Below, piece after piece: positions 34,766 to 43,736 of a DNA stretch of 64,000 bases. How positions within the stretch are numbered: position 1 is the stretch's first letter; every line of letters begins with the position of its first letter. The stretch comes from an uncultured Opitutaceae bacterium. GTDB taxonomy: Bacteria > Verrucomicrobiota > Verrucomicrobiia > Opitutales > Opitutaceae. A model generated the notes under the pieces. The model was not told the origin of the DNA. It ran no database searches and saw only the letters and a program-made list of their open reading frames with translations. A program made the position numbers and the translations under genes. The stretch lies in NCBI GenBank assembly GCA_937889545.1, contig CALAOT010000004.1, positions 40,129 to 104,128 on the forward strand, read 5' to 3'.

Positions 34766-34831
34766 AGTGAACCGAATGTCGCCGCGGAAGGCACGGTTTT
34801 TCTGGCTTCTGCCCGCTGCCCCTCCCCAATC

Positions 34832-36661
34832 ATGAGCTTGTTACCCCCGCTGGCGATGGCCTCGCCGTCATCTTCCACCCTCACCGGCATCGACTGGGTC
34901 GCGATCGCGATCTACTTCAGCCTGCTCGTCGGCGTCGTCGCCTGGGTGGTCCGGAAGGCCAAGGACACCGCCGCCGACTACTTCCTGGCCGGGCGCAACC
35001 TGGGGTGGTGGATCATCGGGGCGTCGATCTTCGCCTCGAACATCGGCTCGGAGCACATCGTCGGCCTGGCCGGATCGGGGGCCACGGATGGCGTTGCCCT
35101 GGCGCACTACGAGCTTCATGCGTGGTGCCTCCTCGTCCTCGCCTGGGTCTTCGTCCCCTTCTACTCGCGGTCGCTTGTCTTCACCATGCCCGAATTCCTC
35201 GAGCGGCGCTTCAGCACGCCCTCGCGCTACGTCCTGTCGATCGTGTCCATGGTCACGTTTGTCGTCTCGAAGATCGCGGTCGGGATATTCGCCGGGGGGG
35301 TCGTGTTCGCGACGCTCCTGCCGGAGATCCACATCAGCGTCGGCGGGGTGACGATCAACAGCTTCTGGATCGGATCGGTGGCGGTCATCGTCCTAACGGG
35401 CCTCTACACAATGATCGGCGGCATGCGGGCGGTGGCCTACAACGACGCCCTGCAGGTGACGGTGCTGATCACCGGCTCGGCGCTTCTGACGTTCTACGGG
35501 CTCCACCGCCTCGGCGGCTGGTCCGAGCTGCGGCGCTACTGCGGGTCGGAGATGCTCAACCTCTGGCGCCCGATCACCCCCGCGGGGGTCCAGTCGACGT
35601 GGGCTCCCGTCCTCGAGACGGGCTCCTCCGGGGCGATCGTGAGGCAGGCGTGGTACTTCAACGGGAACTTCCCGTGGCCGGGCATGCTGATCTGCGCCCC
35701 CATCATCGGACTCTGGTACTGGTGCACCGACCAGTACATCGTGCAGCGCGCGCTTGGCGCGCCCGACCAGAAGACGGCCCGCCGCGGAAGCATCTTCGCC
35801 GCCTTCCTCAAGCTCTTCCCCGTCTACCTCTTCATCATCCCCGGCCTAATCTGCTTCGCGCTGGCCAAGAGCGGGAAGGTCCCGGAGCTGGGCGGGATGG
35901 TGGGCGCCAACGGGAGGCCCGTGCCCGCGGAGGCCCAGGCCGCCTTCCCCCTGATGGTGAAGTACCTCCTGCCGCCGGGGCTGCGGGGAATTGTCGTCGC
36001 GGGCCTGCTTTCGGCGCTCATGGGCTCGCTCGCGGGCGTCTTCAACGCCTGCTCGACCCTGTTCACCGTGGACCTGTACGAGAAGCTCCGGCCGAAGGCC
36101 TCGCAGCACGAGATTGTGCGCATGGGGCGCATCGCGACAGCGGTCATGGTCCTGATCGCGCTCGCGTGGATCCCCGTCATCCAGGGGGCGCACGGCCTGT
36201 ACAACTACCTGCAGTCGGTCCAGGGCTACCTGGCCCCGCCGATATTCGTCGTGTTCTTCTTCGGCGTGTTCTGGAAGAGGCTCAACGCCCATGGGTGCCT
36301 CTGGGCGATGGTGGTGGGCTTTGTGATCGGGGTATTCCGCATGCTGGTAGACACGCCGGTGACCATGAAGCTCGCCGGATTCGAGCGGGGCTACGAGCGG
36401 GGCTCGTTCCTGTGGATCGTGAACAACATCAATTTCCAGTATTTCAGCGTCCTTATCACGGTTGTCTCCGCCGTCGTCATGGTCGCGGTGAGCTTTGCGA
36501 CCCCGGCGCCGGATTACCCCCGGATCGGAAGCCTCACCTTTGCGACGGCCACGGACGCGGACCGCGCGCAGACCCGCGCAAGCTGGGGGAAGCGGGAGGT
36601 CCTTGCATCGGTCTTCATACTGGCCTGCATCCTGGGCGCCTACATCTACTTCTCCGGGTGA
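34832..36661 (+). CDS. Sodium/solute symporter (SSS family, SGLT-like sugar transporter)
   Basis: A 609-residue membrane protein with about 14 hydrophobic helices. Family motifs are DYFLAGRNLGWWIIGASIFASNIGSEH and GLAGSGAT (given in part), GGMRAVAYNDALQ, and GLWYWCTDQYIVQRAL. SGLT-like members import sugars with sodium. The position, divergent from araBAD and followed by aldose epimerase and GH2 genes, suggests L-arabinose and/or galactose as substrate (inference). ATG 34832 is preferred; a second ATG at 34856 would also keep all helices. Confidence 0.93.
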   Translation: MSLLPPLAMASPSSSTLTGIDWVAIAIYFSLLVGVVAWVVRKAKDTAADYFLAGRNLGWWIIGASIFASNIGSEHIVGLAGSGATDGVALAHYELHAWCLLVLAWVFVPFYSRSLVFTMPEFLERRFSTPSRYVLSIVSMVTFVVSKIAVGIFAGGVVFATLLPEIHISVGGVTINSFWIGSVAVIVLTGLYTMIGGMRAVAYNDALQVTVLITGSALLTFYGLHRLGGWSELRRYCGSEMLNLWRPITPAGVQSTWAPVLETGSSGAIVRQAWYFNGNFPWPGMLICAPIIGLWYWCTDQYIVQRALGAPDQKTARRGSIFAAFLKLFPVYLFIIPGLICFALAKSGKVPELGGMVGANGRPVPAEAQAAFPLMVKYLLPPGLRGIVVAGLLSALMGSLAGVFNACSTLFTVDLYEKLRPKASQHEIVRMGRIATAVMVLIALAWIPVIQGAHGLYNYLQSVQGYLAPPIFVVFFFGVFWKRLNAHGCLWAMVVGFVIGVFRMLVDTPVTMKLAGFERGYERGSFLWIVNNINFQYFSVLITVVSAVVMVAVSFATPAPDYPRIGSLTFATATDADRAQTRASWGKREVLASVFILACILGAYIYFSG

Positions 36662-36711
36662 CGGGCGCGGGCCCCGCCCGCCCGCCCGCCCGCTCCACGA
36701 TTGATTTCCCC

Positions 36712-37842
36712 ATGAACACGCGAACGACATTCCGGCTTAGCACCCTTGTCCTGGCAATTGGGATGGCAGCCTCCGCGGGCGGCGCGGCGGGCAGTTCCAC
36801 CGTTGAGAAGGTTCCCTTCGGCAGGGCCGGGGGCCGGGCGGTGGACCTCTACACCCTCACCAACGCGGGCGGCATGGTCGCAAAGGTAACGACTTACGGG
36901 GCGACGCTCACCGAGCTCTACGCACCCGACAGGAGCGGCAAGATGGGCGACGTCGTGCTCGGGTTTGACAACCTCGATGGCTACCTCGGCAAGGAGCCCT
37001 TCTTCGGGGCCACCGTGGGCCGGGTGGGCAACCGCATTGCCAAGGGCCGGTTCACGCTGGACGGCAAGGCCTACCAGCTCGCCGTCAACGACGGCCCGAA
37101 CCACCTGCACGGGGGGGTGAGGGGGTTCGACAAGGTGGTCTGGGACGCGAAGGCGGTCCCGGGCGTGGGCGGACCCGCCGTCATGTTCAGCTACCTGAGC
37201 AAGGACGGGGAGGAGGGCTACCCGGGCAACTGCAGCGTCACCGTAGTCTACACGCTCACCGATGCCGGCGAGCTGCGGCTCGACTACACGGTCACGACCG
37301 ACCGGGACACGCCCGTCAACGTGACCAACCACAGCTATTTCAACCTGGGGGGCGCCGAGAACGGGGACATCCTCGACCATGAGCTGACGATCCACGCGGA
37401 CCGGTTCACCCCCGTGGACGCGACCCTGATCCCGACCGGCGAGCTGAGGCCCGTCGCGGGCACGCCGATGGATTTCCGGCGGCCGACCCCGATCGGCGCG
37501 CGCATCGGGGAGGTCGGCGGCAATCCGGTGGGCTACGACCACAACTATGTCGTCAACGGCTCAGGGGGGAAGCTCGCCCCGGTCGCGACCGTCTTTGAGC
37601 CCAGGTCGGGCCGCGTGATGGAGGTCTCGAGCACGGAGCCGGGGGTTCAGTTCTACACCGGCAACTTCCTCGACGGCACGATCACCGGGAAGAAGGGCGT
37701 CGCGTACCGCCAGCACTGGGCGCTTTGCCTGGAGACGCAGCATTTCCCCGATTCGGTCAACCACCCCAACTTCCCGTCGTACGTCCTCAAGGCGGGCGCC
37801 ACCTACCGGTCCACCACGACCTACCGGTTTGACACGAGGTAG
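36712..37842 (+). CDS. galM: Aldose 1-epimerase (mutarotase), exported
   Basis: A 376-residue protein with a signal peptide (TFRLSTLVLAIGMAASAGG) and a complete galactose mutarotase domain: TYGATLTELYAPDR, FFGATVGRVGNRIAKGRF, NDGPNHLHGG, VNVTNHSYFNLGG, the catalytic His in YDHNYVV and the catalytic Glu in CLETQHFPDSVNHP. It interconverts alpha and beta anomers of aldoses, here probably in the periplasm, so that sugars released by secreted hydrolases suit the symporter encoded just before it (50 bases apart, same strand). Confidence 0.95.
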   Translation: MNTRTTFRLSTLVLAIGMAASAGGAAGSSTVEKVPFGRAGGRAVDLYTLTNAGGMVAKVTTYGATLTELYAPDRSGKMGDVVLGFDNLDGYLGKEPFFGATVGRVGNRIAKGRFTLDGKAYQLAVNDGPNHLHGGVRGFDKVVWDAKAVPGVGGPAVMFSYLSKDGEEGYPGNCSVTVVYTLTDAGELRLDYTVTTDRDTPVNVTNHSYFNLGGAENGDILDHELTIHADRFTPVDATLIPTGELRPVAGTPMDFRRPTPIGARIGEVGGNPVGYDHNYVVNGSGGKLAPVATVFEPRSGRVMEVSSTEPGVQFYTGNFLDGTITGKKGVAYRQHWALCLETQHFPDSVNHPNFPSYVLKAGATYRSTTTYRFDTR

Positions 37843-37926
37843 GGGAGGCAGCCGCGCTTCGCCGGGCGGGCCTTGACAGATCCGAGGCTCGTGACAGGCA
37901 TGGTAGGCGGGTCCCATTTTCCCATC

Positions 37927-40806
37927 ATGAATACTGGCACCAGAGGAGCCCTTGCGTTTTGCGTTGCATTGTCCGTGGGATTGGCCGGCTTTCCGGCCCT
38001 CGCGGCCGAATCCGCGCCCAGGGAGAGGCTCCTGATGGACTCCGGCTGGAGCTTCCACCTCGGCAACGACTGGGGCGCCGGCCAGAGCCTGCAAAAGTCG
38101 GGGACGGGAATGGGCCCGGCCGGCACCGCGCAGAGCGTAGCTAGCTGGCGCCGGGTCGACCTGCCGCACGACTGGGCGATCGAGCTGCCCTTTGACCCGG
38201 CGGCGGACGGCTCGCACGGGTTCAGGGCCCTGGGGGAGGGCTTCCCGCAGAACAGCATCGGCTGGTACCGCCGGTCGTTCGAGCTTCCAGGCGCGGACGC
38301 AGGCAGGCGGCTCTGGCTTGAGTTCGACGGCGTGTACCGGGACTGCACCGTGTTCGTAAACGGGTGGTTTGCCGGCCACCACGAGAGCGGCTACAGCAGC
38401 TTCCGCCTCGACATCACCGACGTCGCCCACTGCGGCGGGGGGAACATCGTCGCGGTCAGGGTCGACGCCACCCAGCCCGAGGGCTGGTTCTATGAGGGCG
38501 CCGGCATCTACCGGCACGTCTGGCTCGTGAAGACCGCGCCGCTGGCCGTCGCCCCCGACGGCGTGTTCGTCAGCAGCCGGTTCAAGGACAACGTCCCGGC
38601 CGGAACCGACGAGGTCCACCTGGAGGCGAGGCTCCTGAATTCCCAGGGCGTGCCCGCGGATGCGACGGTCACCTGGGAGATCTCGGCGCCGGGAGGCGGG
38701 GCGGTGGCCACCGCGACGCGGTCCGCCCGCGTGGAGGCCCGGGCGGCGCTTGATCTTGAGCAGAAGGCGGAGATCCGGGCGCCGCAGCTCTGGTCGCCCG
38801 AGACGCCGAGGCTCTACACGCTCGTGACGACGGTTGCGAGCGGCGGCCGGACGGTCGACCGCGTCGAGACGGCGTTCGGAATCCGCACGGTCGGCTTTGA
38901 CGCGGACAAGGGCTTCCTGCTGAACGGGAAGCCCTATTGGCTCAAGGGCACCTCGAACCACCAGGACCACGCGGGCGTGGGGTCGGCCCTTCCGGACGGG
39001 CTCCAGTACTTCCGCATCGCGCGGCTCAAGGAGATGGGCTGCAACGCGTACCGCACCGCGCACAACCCCCCCACGCCGGAGCTGCTCGAGGCGTGCGACC
39101 GCCTGGGCATGCTGGTCATGGACGAGAACCGGCTGATCGGCAGCGACGCGCAGCACCTGGACCGCCTGGAGCGGCAGATCCGGCGCGACCGCAACCATCC
39201 GAGCGTTGCGATCTGGTCCCTGGGCAACGAGGAATTCGAGACGCAGGCCACCAGCGCGGGCGGGCGCGTCGCCGCGACGATGCAGGAGCTGGTCAAGCGG
39301 CTCGACCCGACGCGGCCGGCGACTTTCAACGCGGACCTCGGCAACGTGTATGCCGGGATCAACGAGGTGATCGAGGTGCGCGGATGGAGCTACCATGTCG
39401 GACCGCTCATGGACGCGTACCACAAGGCGCACCCGCTCCAGCCCAACGTCGGCAGTGAGCAGGGCAGCACGGTCGGCACCCGCGGGATCTACGCCAACGA
39501 CTCCGTGCGCGGCTACGTCAGCGCCTACGACGACAACGCCCCCGAGTGGGCCCAGACCGCAGAGACCTGGGTGAGCTACTTCGCCCCGCGCCCCTGGCTC
39601 TCCGGCGGATTCGTCTGGACCGGCTTCGACTATCGCGGCGAGCCGACGCCCTACGGCTGGCCGTGCATCAACTCGCATTTCGGGATCATGGACACCTGCG
39701 GCTTCCCGAAGGACAACTACTGGTACTACCAGTCGTGGTGGACCGACCGCCCGGTGCTCCACCTCGTGCCGCACTGGAACTGGCCGGGAAGGGAGGGCCA
39801 GGAGATCGACGTGCGTGCGCTCAGCAACTGCGACGAGGTCGAGCTGTTCCTGAACGGCCGGAGCCTGGGCCGCCAGGCGGTGAAGCCACAATCCCACCTC
39901 AAGTGGATGGTCCCCTATGCCCCCGGCGCGCTGTCCGCCCGGGGCTTCAGGGGCGGCCTCGTGGCCGCCGAGACGAAGGTCGAGACCACGGGCGCTCCGG
40001 CGGCCGTGCAGCTCAGGCCCGATCGCGCGGCGATCGACGCGAACGGCGAGGACGTCGCGGTCGTCACGGTCTCCATCACCGACGCGCAGGGGCGCGTGAT
40101 GCCCGTGGCGGGGAACGAGGTTTCATTCGAGCTCGAGGGCCCAGGCCGGATCCTGGGGGTGGGCAATGGCGATCCCAGCTGCCATGAGCCGGACAAGATC
40201 GTTTCGTCGGCCCCGCACCGGAGCGTTCCGGTCGACGGCTGGCGCTGGAAGAAGATCGCCGATCCGTACCCCAGGAGCCTGCCGGAGGAGGGGGTGCAAT
40301 TCGACGACTCGGCTTGGGACGCGACCGACGTGCGCGCGGAGAGCGGCCCGCTCGGCCTCCGGGAGAGGGCCATATTCCGAACCCGCTTCACCGTCGGCGC
40401 GAAGGACCTTGAGGAGCCGGTCGTCGAGCTCTGTTTCGGCAGGATCGCCGGAGGCATCTCAGTCTACGTCAACGGGGTGTTCGTCGGGGGCACGATCGAC
40501 CCCCGCGCGCCCTCGGTCTACGACGTGAAGGCGCTGCTGCATCCGGGCGAGAACGTCGTCGCCGTGGCGACCGCCAACTACGGGCCCGAACCCGCGGGCC
40601 TGAGCAAGGGCGTGGCGCTGCGCCTGCAGGAGGACCCGCCGGCCGTTCCCTGGCGGCGAAGCGCGTTCAACGGCCTGGCCGAGGTCATCGTCCAGTCATC
40701 CAGGGAGCCCGGCGCCATCAGGATTACGGCAAGGTCCGAGGGGCTCGACCCGGCGTCGCTCGTGCTGCAGTCCCGTCCCGCGCCCGCGCGTCCCTCGGTG
40801 CCGTGA
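37927..40806 (+). CDS. Exported glycoside hydrolase family 2 (beta-galactosidase-like)
   Basis: A 959-residue protein with a signal peptide (GALAFCVALSVGLAGFPALA). Domains in order: sugar-binding jelly roll (about 60-215, with LPHDWAIELPF and NSIGWYRRSFELP), Ig-like domain, catalytic barrel with acid/base Glu435 in WSLGNEEF and nucleophile Glu511 in NVGSEQGS, then a DUF4982-like segment (DVRALSNCDEVELFLNGRSLG), another Ig-like segment and an extra jelly-roll insertion near 765-890 (FDDSAWDATDVRAESGPLG). It probably removes beta-galactose or related residues. ATG 37927 is chosen over TTG 37873 because it starts the signal peptide. Confidence 0.93.
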   Translation: MNTGTRGALAFCVALSVGLAGFPALAAESAPRERLLMDSGWSFHLGNDWGAGQSLQKSGTGMGPAGTAQSVASWRRVDLPHDWAIELPFDPAADGSHGFRALGEGFPQNSIGWYRRSFELPGADAGRRLWLEFDGVYRDCTVFVNGWFAGHHESGYSSFRLDITDVAHCGGGNIVAVRVDATQPEGWFYEGAGIYRHVWLVKTAPLAVAPDGVFVSSRFKDNVPAGTDEVHLEARLLNSQGVPADATVTWEISAPGGGAVATATRSARVEARAALDLEQKAEIRAPQLWSPETPRLYTLVTTVASGGRTVDRVETAFGIRTVGFDADKGFLLNGKPYWLKGTSNHQDHAGVGSALPDGLQYFRIARLKEMGCNAYRTAHNPPTPELLEACDRLGMLVMDENRLIGSDAQHLDRLERQIRRDRNHPSVAIWSLGNEEFETQATSAGGRVAATMQELVKRLDPTRPATFNADLGNVYAGINEVIEVRGWSYHVGPLMDAYHKAHPLQPNVGSEQGSTVGTRGIYANDSVRGYVSAYDDNAPEWAQTAETWVSYFAPRPWLSGGFVWTGFDYRGEPTPYGWPCINSHFGIMDTCGFPKDNYWYYQSWWTDRPVLHLVPHWNWPGREGQEIDVRALSNCDEVELFLNGRSLGRQAVKPQSHLKWMVPYAPGALSARGFRGGLVAAETKVETTGAPAAVQLRPDRAAIDANGEDVAVVTVSITDAQGRVMPVAGNEVSFELEGPGRILGVGNGDPSCHEPDKIVSSAPHRSVPVDGWRWKKIADPYPRSLPEEGVQFDDSAWDATDVRAESGPLGLRERAIFRTRFTVGAKDLEEPVVELCFGRIAGGISVYVNGVFVGGTIDPRAPSVYDVKALLHPGENVVAVATANYGPEPAGLSKGVALRLQEDPPAVPWRRSAFNGLAEVIVQSSREPGAIRITARSEGLDPASLVLQSRPAPARPSVP

Positions 40807-40836
40807 CCGGGGGTTCCCCGGCGGGCCCCTCCAAAG

Positions 40837-41499
40837 ATGAATCCGTTGAACCCCGTGGAGGTCAGGGTTCTCGGCTCGCTGGTCGAGAAGGACATCACGA
40901 CGCCGGACTACTATCCGCTGACGCTCAATGCGCTGACCAACGCCTGCAACCAGAGCTCGAACCGCGACCCGGTGGTCTCATTCCTGGAGCGGGACGTCGT
41001 GCGCGGGCTCGACTCCCTGCGCGAGAAGAAGCTGGCCTTCATGTTCCAGGGGGCGGACAGCCGCGCGGCCAAGTATGGCCACCGCTTTCCCGAGACCTTC
41101 GGGCTCACGCGGCCCGAGGTGGCTATCCTGTGCGTCCTCATGCTACGGGGGGCCCAGACCGCCGGCGAGATCCGCGGGCGGACCGGCCGGATGCACGAGT
41201 TCGCCAGCCTCGAGGAGGCCGCCGCCACCCTCGGCGCACTGATCGTGAGGACGCCGGCGCCCCTGGTCGTCAAGCTTCCCCGCCAGGCCGGGTTCAAGGA
41301 GCAGCGCTACGCGCATCTGCTGTCGGGCGACGTGCCGCTCCCGGCCCCGGAGCCTTCGCCGGGCCCCGAACCCGCTGGCACGGCCGTGCGCCTTGAAGAC
41401 GAGCGCCTGGCCAGGCTCGAGACGGAGGCGGCGGCACTGCGCTCCGAAGTCGCGGAGCTGCGGAAGCAGCTCGCCGACTTGAGAAAACAGCTTGAGTGA
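40837..41499 (+). CDS. yceH: YceH family (DUF480) protein
   Basis: A 220-residue cytoplasmic protein. It opens LNPVEVRVLGSLVEKDITTP, the signature of the DUF480/YceH family, followed by YYPLTLNALTNACNQSSNRDP and winged-helix-like segments (GLTRPEVAILCVLMLRGAQT, GEIRGRTGRMHEF). A coiled coil fills the last 40 residues (LARLETEAAALRSEVAELRK). The molecular role is unknown. Its stop overlaps a GTG of the following gene. Confidence 0.92.
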   Translation: MNPLNPVEVRVLGSLVEKDITTPDYYPLTLNALTNACNQSSNRDPVVSFLERDVVRGLDSLREKKLAFMFQGADSRAAKYGHRFPETFGLTRPEVAILCVLMLRGAQTAGEIRGRTGRMHEFASLEEAAATLGALIVRTPAPLVVKLPRQAGFKEQRYAHLLSGDVPLPAPEPSPGPEPAGTAVRLEDERLARLETEAAALRSEVAELRKQLADLRKQLE

Positions 41500-41534
41500 G
41501 CACTCGGGGTGAGGCAGGACTCCTGTCGAACCCG

Positions 41535-42926
41535 ATGCATGCCGCAAAGGCCACCGCGGCGCAGGACCGCCCGAATGCGGGCTCCGCGCCCGCCATATCA
41601 CCAGTGCTCGCGCTGCTGGCAGGGCTGGCGCTCGCCGGCTGCAGGAACACCCCGATAACATACCCCCGCACCAATCCCATGACCCCCCTTCCCCAAGCCA
41701 GCCAGTTCAACAGAGACGAGGCGATGGCGATGCTCGAGTTCTGCATCGACCTCGACAACCAGGACGACCGGGCGAATCCGGCGGCGCGAAACATCTACAA
41801 GATGCGCGCGGACCGCTTCTCGGGCTGGGAGCTAATCGACGACAGCCGCGTGCGCTACGCGGTCGCCAACCATCTCGACAGCGCCGCCAGGGCAAAGCCC
41901 GACAGCAACGGGTTCCCGCCTTTCGGGAGCGCATGGACCCTGTGGAGGAACGCGGACGCCGCGAAGCGCGGCGAGAATGTCTATGCGCTGGCGTTCCGGG
42001 GCACCGTTTTCTCGCACAGGCCCAGCGTCGCGGAGGATGCGCTTGTCACTTCCGTTGCGGGAAGGCACGGCCTGGAGCTGCCGCCCGGACGGTTCCTGAA
42101 CATCACCTTCGCCACGCAGCCCCGCGCCGAGGCCCACGAGGGATTCGCCTACGGAGTCTTCGGGCAGCTTTTCGACCGGGAATTCGGGGCCCTCGCGCGG
42201 GTCCAGCAGGAGGTCCCGCAAGGCTCGACGCTCATCATCACGGGCCACAGCCAGGGGGCGGCATTGGCGACGCTCGCGCACGCGTTCTTCTTCTACGCCT
42301 CGCAGGAGGGGCGCTTCGGGATCGCCGAAATGAGGCTGAACCTGAGGTCCTACGTCTTCGCGCAGCCCAAGCCGGGCAACGCCCAGTTCTCCCAGGACTT
42401 CGCCGGGATCACCGGAGCGGGGGCCACCTCCTTCACCTTCAACAACACGATCGATCCGGTGCCGATGCTGCCGCCAACGCATGGGTTTCTCTTCGGCGCA
42501 TTCGAGGATTCCTCCCGGGTGAAGAACCCCGGGTGGGAGGCCGTGCGGATGATCAACAACGCCGCAAACGCGTTCAGCCGGGACCTCGGCGAGTTTTCAG
42601 AGAACTCGCTCGCGAAGAAGATCAACAATATGAAGGGGTGGAGCGACGACGGCCTTTACCTCGCGCGCCAGCTGCCGGCCCTGCCCAACGCAAAGCCCGC
42701 GGCGAGCGTGTCCCAGAACTACGCGGCGGCCGGCAATTTGATCCCGCTCGTCGGCCTCCACGATGGATCCGAGTACTACGGCAACCCGGATGACGCCGAT
42801 GACGCGTTCATCCAGCACCATGCGACGACCTACCGCCGGCTCCTGGAGACCATGTACGGGTACCCCGAGACCAGGGAGGACACGCCCGGCCTCGTGGAGC
42901 CGCCCGTAATCCCTGCCGCCAAGTAG
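41535..42926 (+). CDS. Lipase class 3-like lipoprotein
   Basis: A protein of about 463 residues. The N-terminus has a hydrophobic stretch ending LALAGC, a lipobox that predicts lipid attachment at Cys about 36 counted from ATG 41535 (a GTG at 41496 would add 13 residues). The alpha/beta hydrolase core has the nucleophile elbow GHSQGAALATL, preceded by AEAHEGFAYGVF, and the Asp of NNTIDPVPMLPP; the His is probably in the HATTYRRLLE region. These match the fungal-type lipase class 3 fold. The substrate is unknown; it should face the periplasm or outer membrane. Confidence 0.82.
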   Translation: MHAAKATAAQDRPNAGSAPAISPVLALLAGLALAGCRNTPITYPRTNPMTPLPQASQFNRDEAMAMLEFCIDLDNQDDRANPAARNIYKMRADRFSGWELIDDSRVRYAVANHLDSAARAKPDSNGFPPFGSAWTLWRNADAAKRGENVYALAFRGTVFSHRPSVAEDALVTSVAGRHGLELPPGRFLNITFATQPRAEAHEGFAYGVFGQLFDREFGALARVQQEVPQGSTLIITGHSQGAALATLAHAFFFYASQEGRFGIAEMRLNLRSYVFAQPKPGNAQFSQDFAGITGAGATSFTFNNTIDPVPMLPPTHGFLFGAFEDSSRVKNPGWEAVRMINNAANAFSRDLGEFSENSLAKKINNMKGWSDDGLYLARQLPALPNAKPAASVSQNYAAAGNLIPLVGLHDGSEYYGNPDDADDAFIQHHATTYRRLLETMYGYPETREDTPGLVEPPVIPAAK

Positions 42927-42945
42927 CCGCCGGGCCGGCCCGCGA

Positions 42946-43416
42946 TCACGGCTCCCGCTTGCCCTGCCTGAGCATGGCGATTGCCTTGGCAACTCGGCCC
43001 GCCCGGGTCTCCTCCCTCTTCGCAGACTCAATCCAGCGCACGTATTCCTTCTGCCCGGTGTAGGAGAGCCCGCGAAAGAACAGGAGCGCCTTAGGCTGGC
43101 TTTCCATCGCGCGCTTGAGGTCCTTCGGGACCGAGACCTCCCGGGGCTCCAGATCCTCCTCGACGACGACATCGACCGCATCGCCGGACCCCTTCCCGAT
43201 CTTCTCCCGGATATTCTTGAGGATCAGCAGCATGTGGGACAGCCCTCCCATGCGCACGAGGGAGCCCCGGTACGGCTCCCCATCGATGGTGACCTTGACC
43301 GGGACCCGCATCTTTCCAAAGACCCTCTCCACATCGAAGGGAACGGAGACGAATGCGCCGCCTCCGCCGGCGCTCTCGATCACGGAGCTGAACCGTTGGA
43401 CCGAGCCGCGGCTCAT
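42946..43416 (-). CDS. YdeI/DUF1905 family protein
   Basis: A 156-residue cytoplasmic protein. The first 90 residues form a DUF1905 domain (GGGGAFVSVPFDVERVFGKM, VKVTIDGEPYRGSLVRMGG) and the rest an OmdA/YdeI-type tail (VSVPKDLKRAMESQPKALLF, SYTGQKEYVRWIESAKREETRAGR in part). Members are linked to resistance to some cationic peptides in other bacteria, but the mechanism is not settled. ATG 43416 gives MSRGSVQRF. Convergent with the lipase-like gene. Confidence 0.87.
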   Translation of the reverse strand: MSRGSVQRFSSVIESAGGGGAFVSVPFDVERVFGKMRVPVKVTIDGEPYRGSLVRMGGLSHMLLILKNIREKIGKGSGDAVDVVVEEDLEPREVSVPKDLKRAMESQPKALLFFRGLSYTGQKEYVRWIESAKREETRAGRVAKAIAMLRQGKREP

Positions 43417-43736
43417 TGCGCATCGGCCGCCGGCGCCGGAATCGACGGGCACTGGGGCCGCGCGCCGAAGACGGGCCGCATTCTCCGGGGGGACCGCTTT
43501 GAAGAGGGATCGCTTCGGGGCAAGTTCATTCCGGCGCGGGGTCCGCGGCAGGCAAAGGCCCGCGCCGGCCCCAGAGAGCAAAGGCATTGGAAACCAATAC
43601 GCAAGAGCCCAGGAGGGGAGGCCGGACCGCCCGTTGCGCATTGCAGCGAGATCCCGCAATCGCCCCGCGGCATTTGCGCCTGTGCAACCGAGCGAAATGG
43701 CGATAGACCCAGCGGCTGAAACCCCACCGGAATCAC
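43417..43736. other. Intergenic region, no gene seen
   Basis: About 320 bases between the divergent YdeI-like and SGNH genes. Open frames here look like chance shadows in GC-rich DNA. No repeat, RNA structure or clear promoter was recognised. Confidence 0.5.

Noticed and set aside
36672..36692. Short CCCG repeat between symporter and epimerase genes.
   Set aside because: Four to five units in GC-rich DNA; likely a simple-sequence accident without function.
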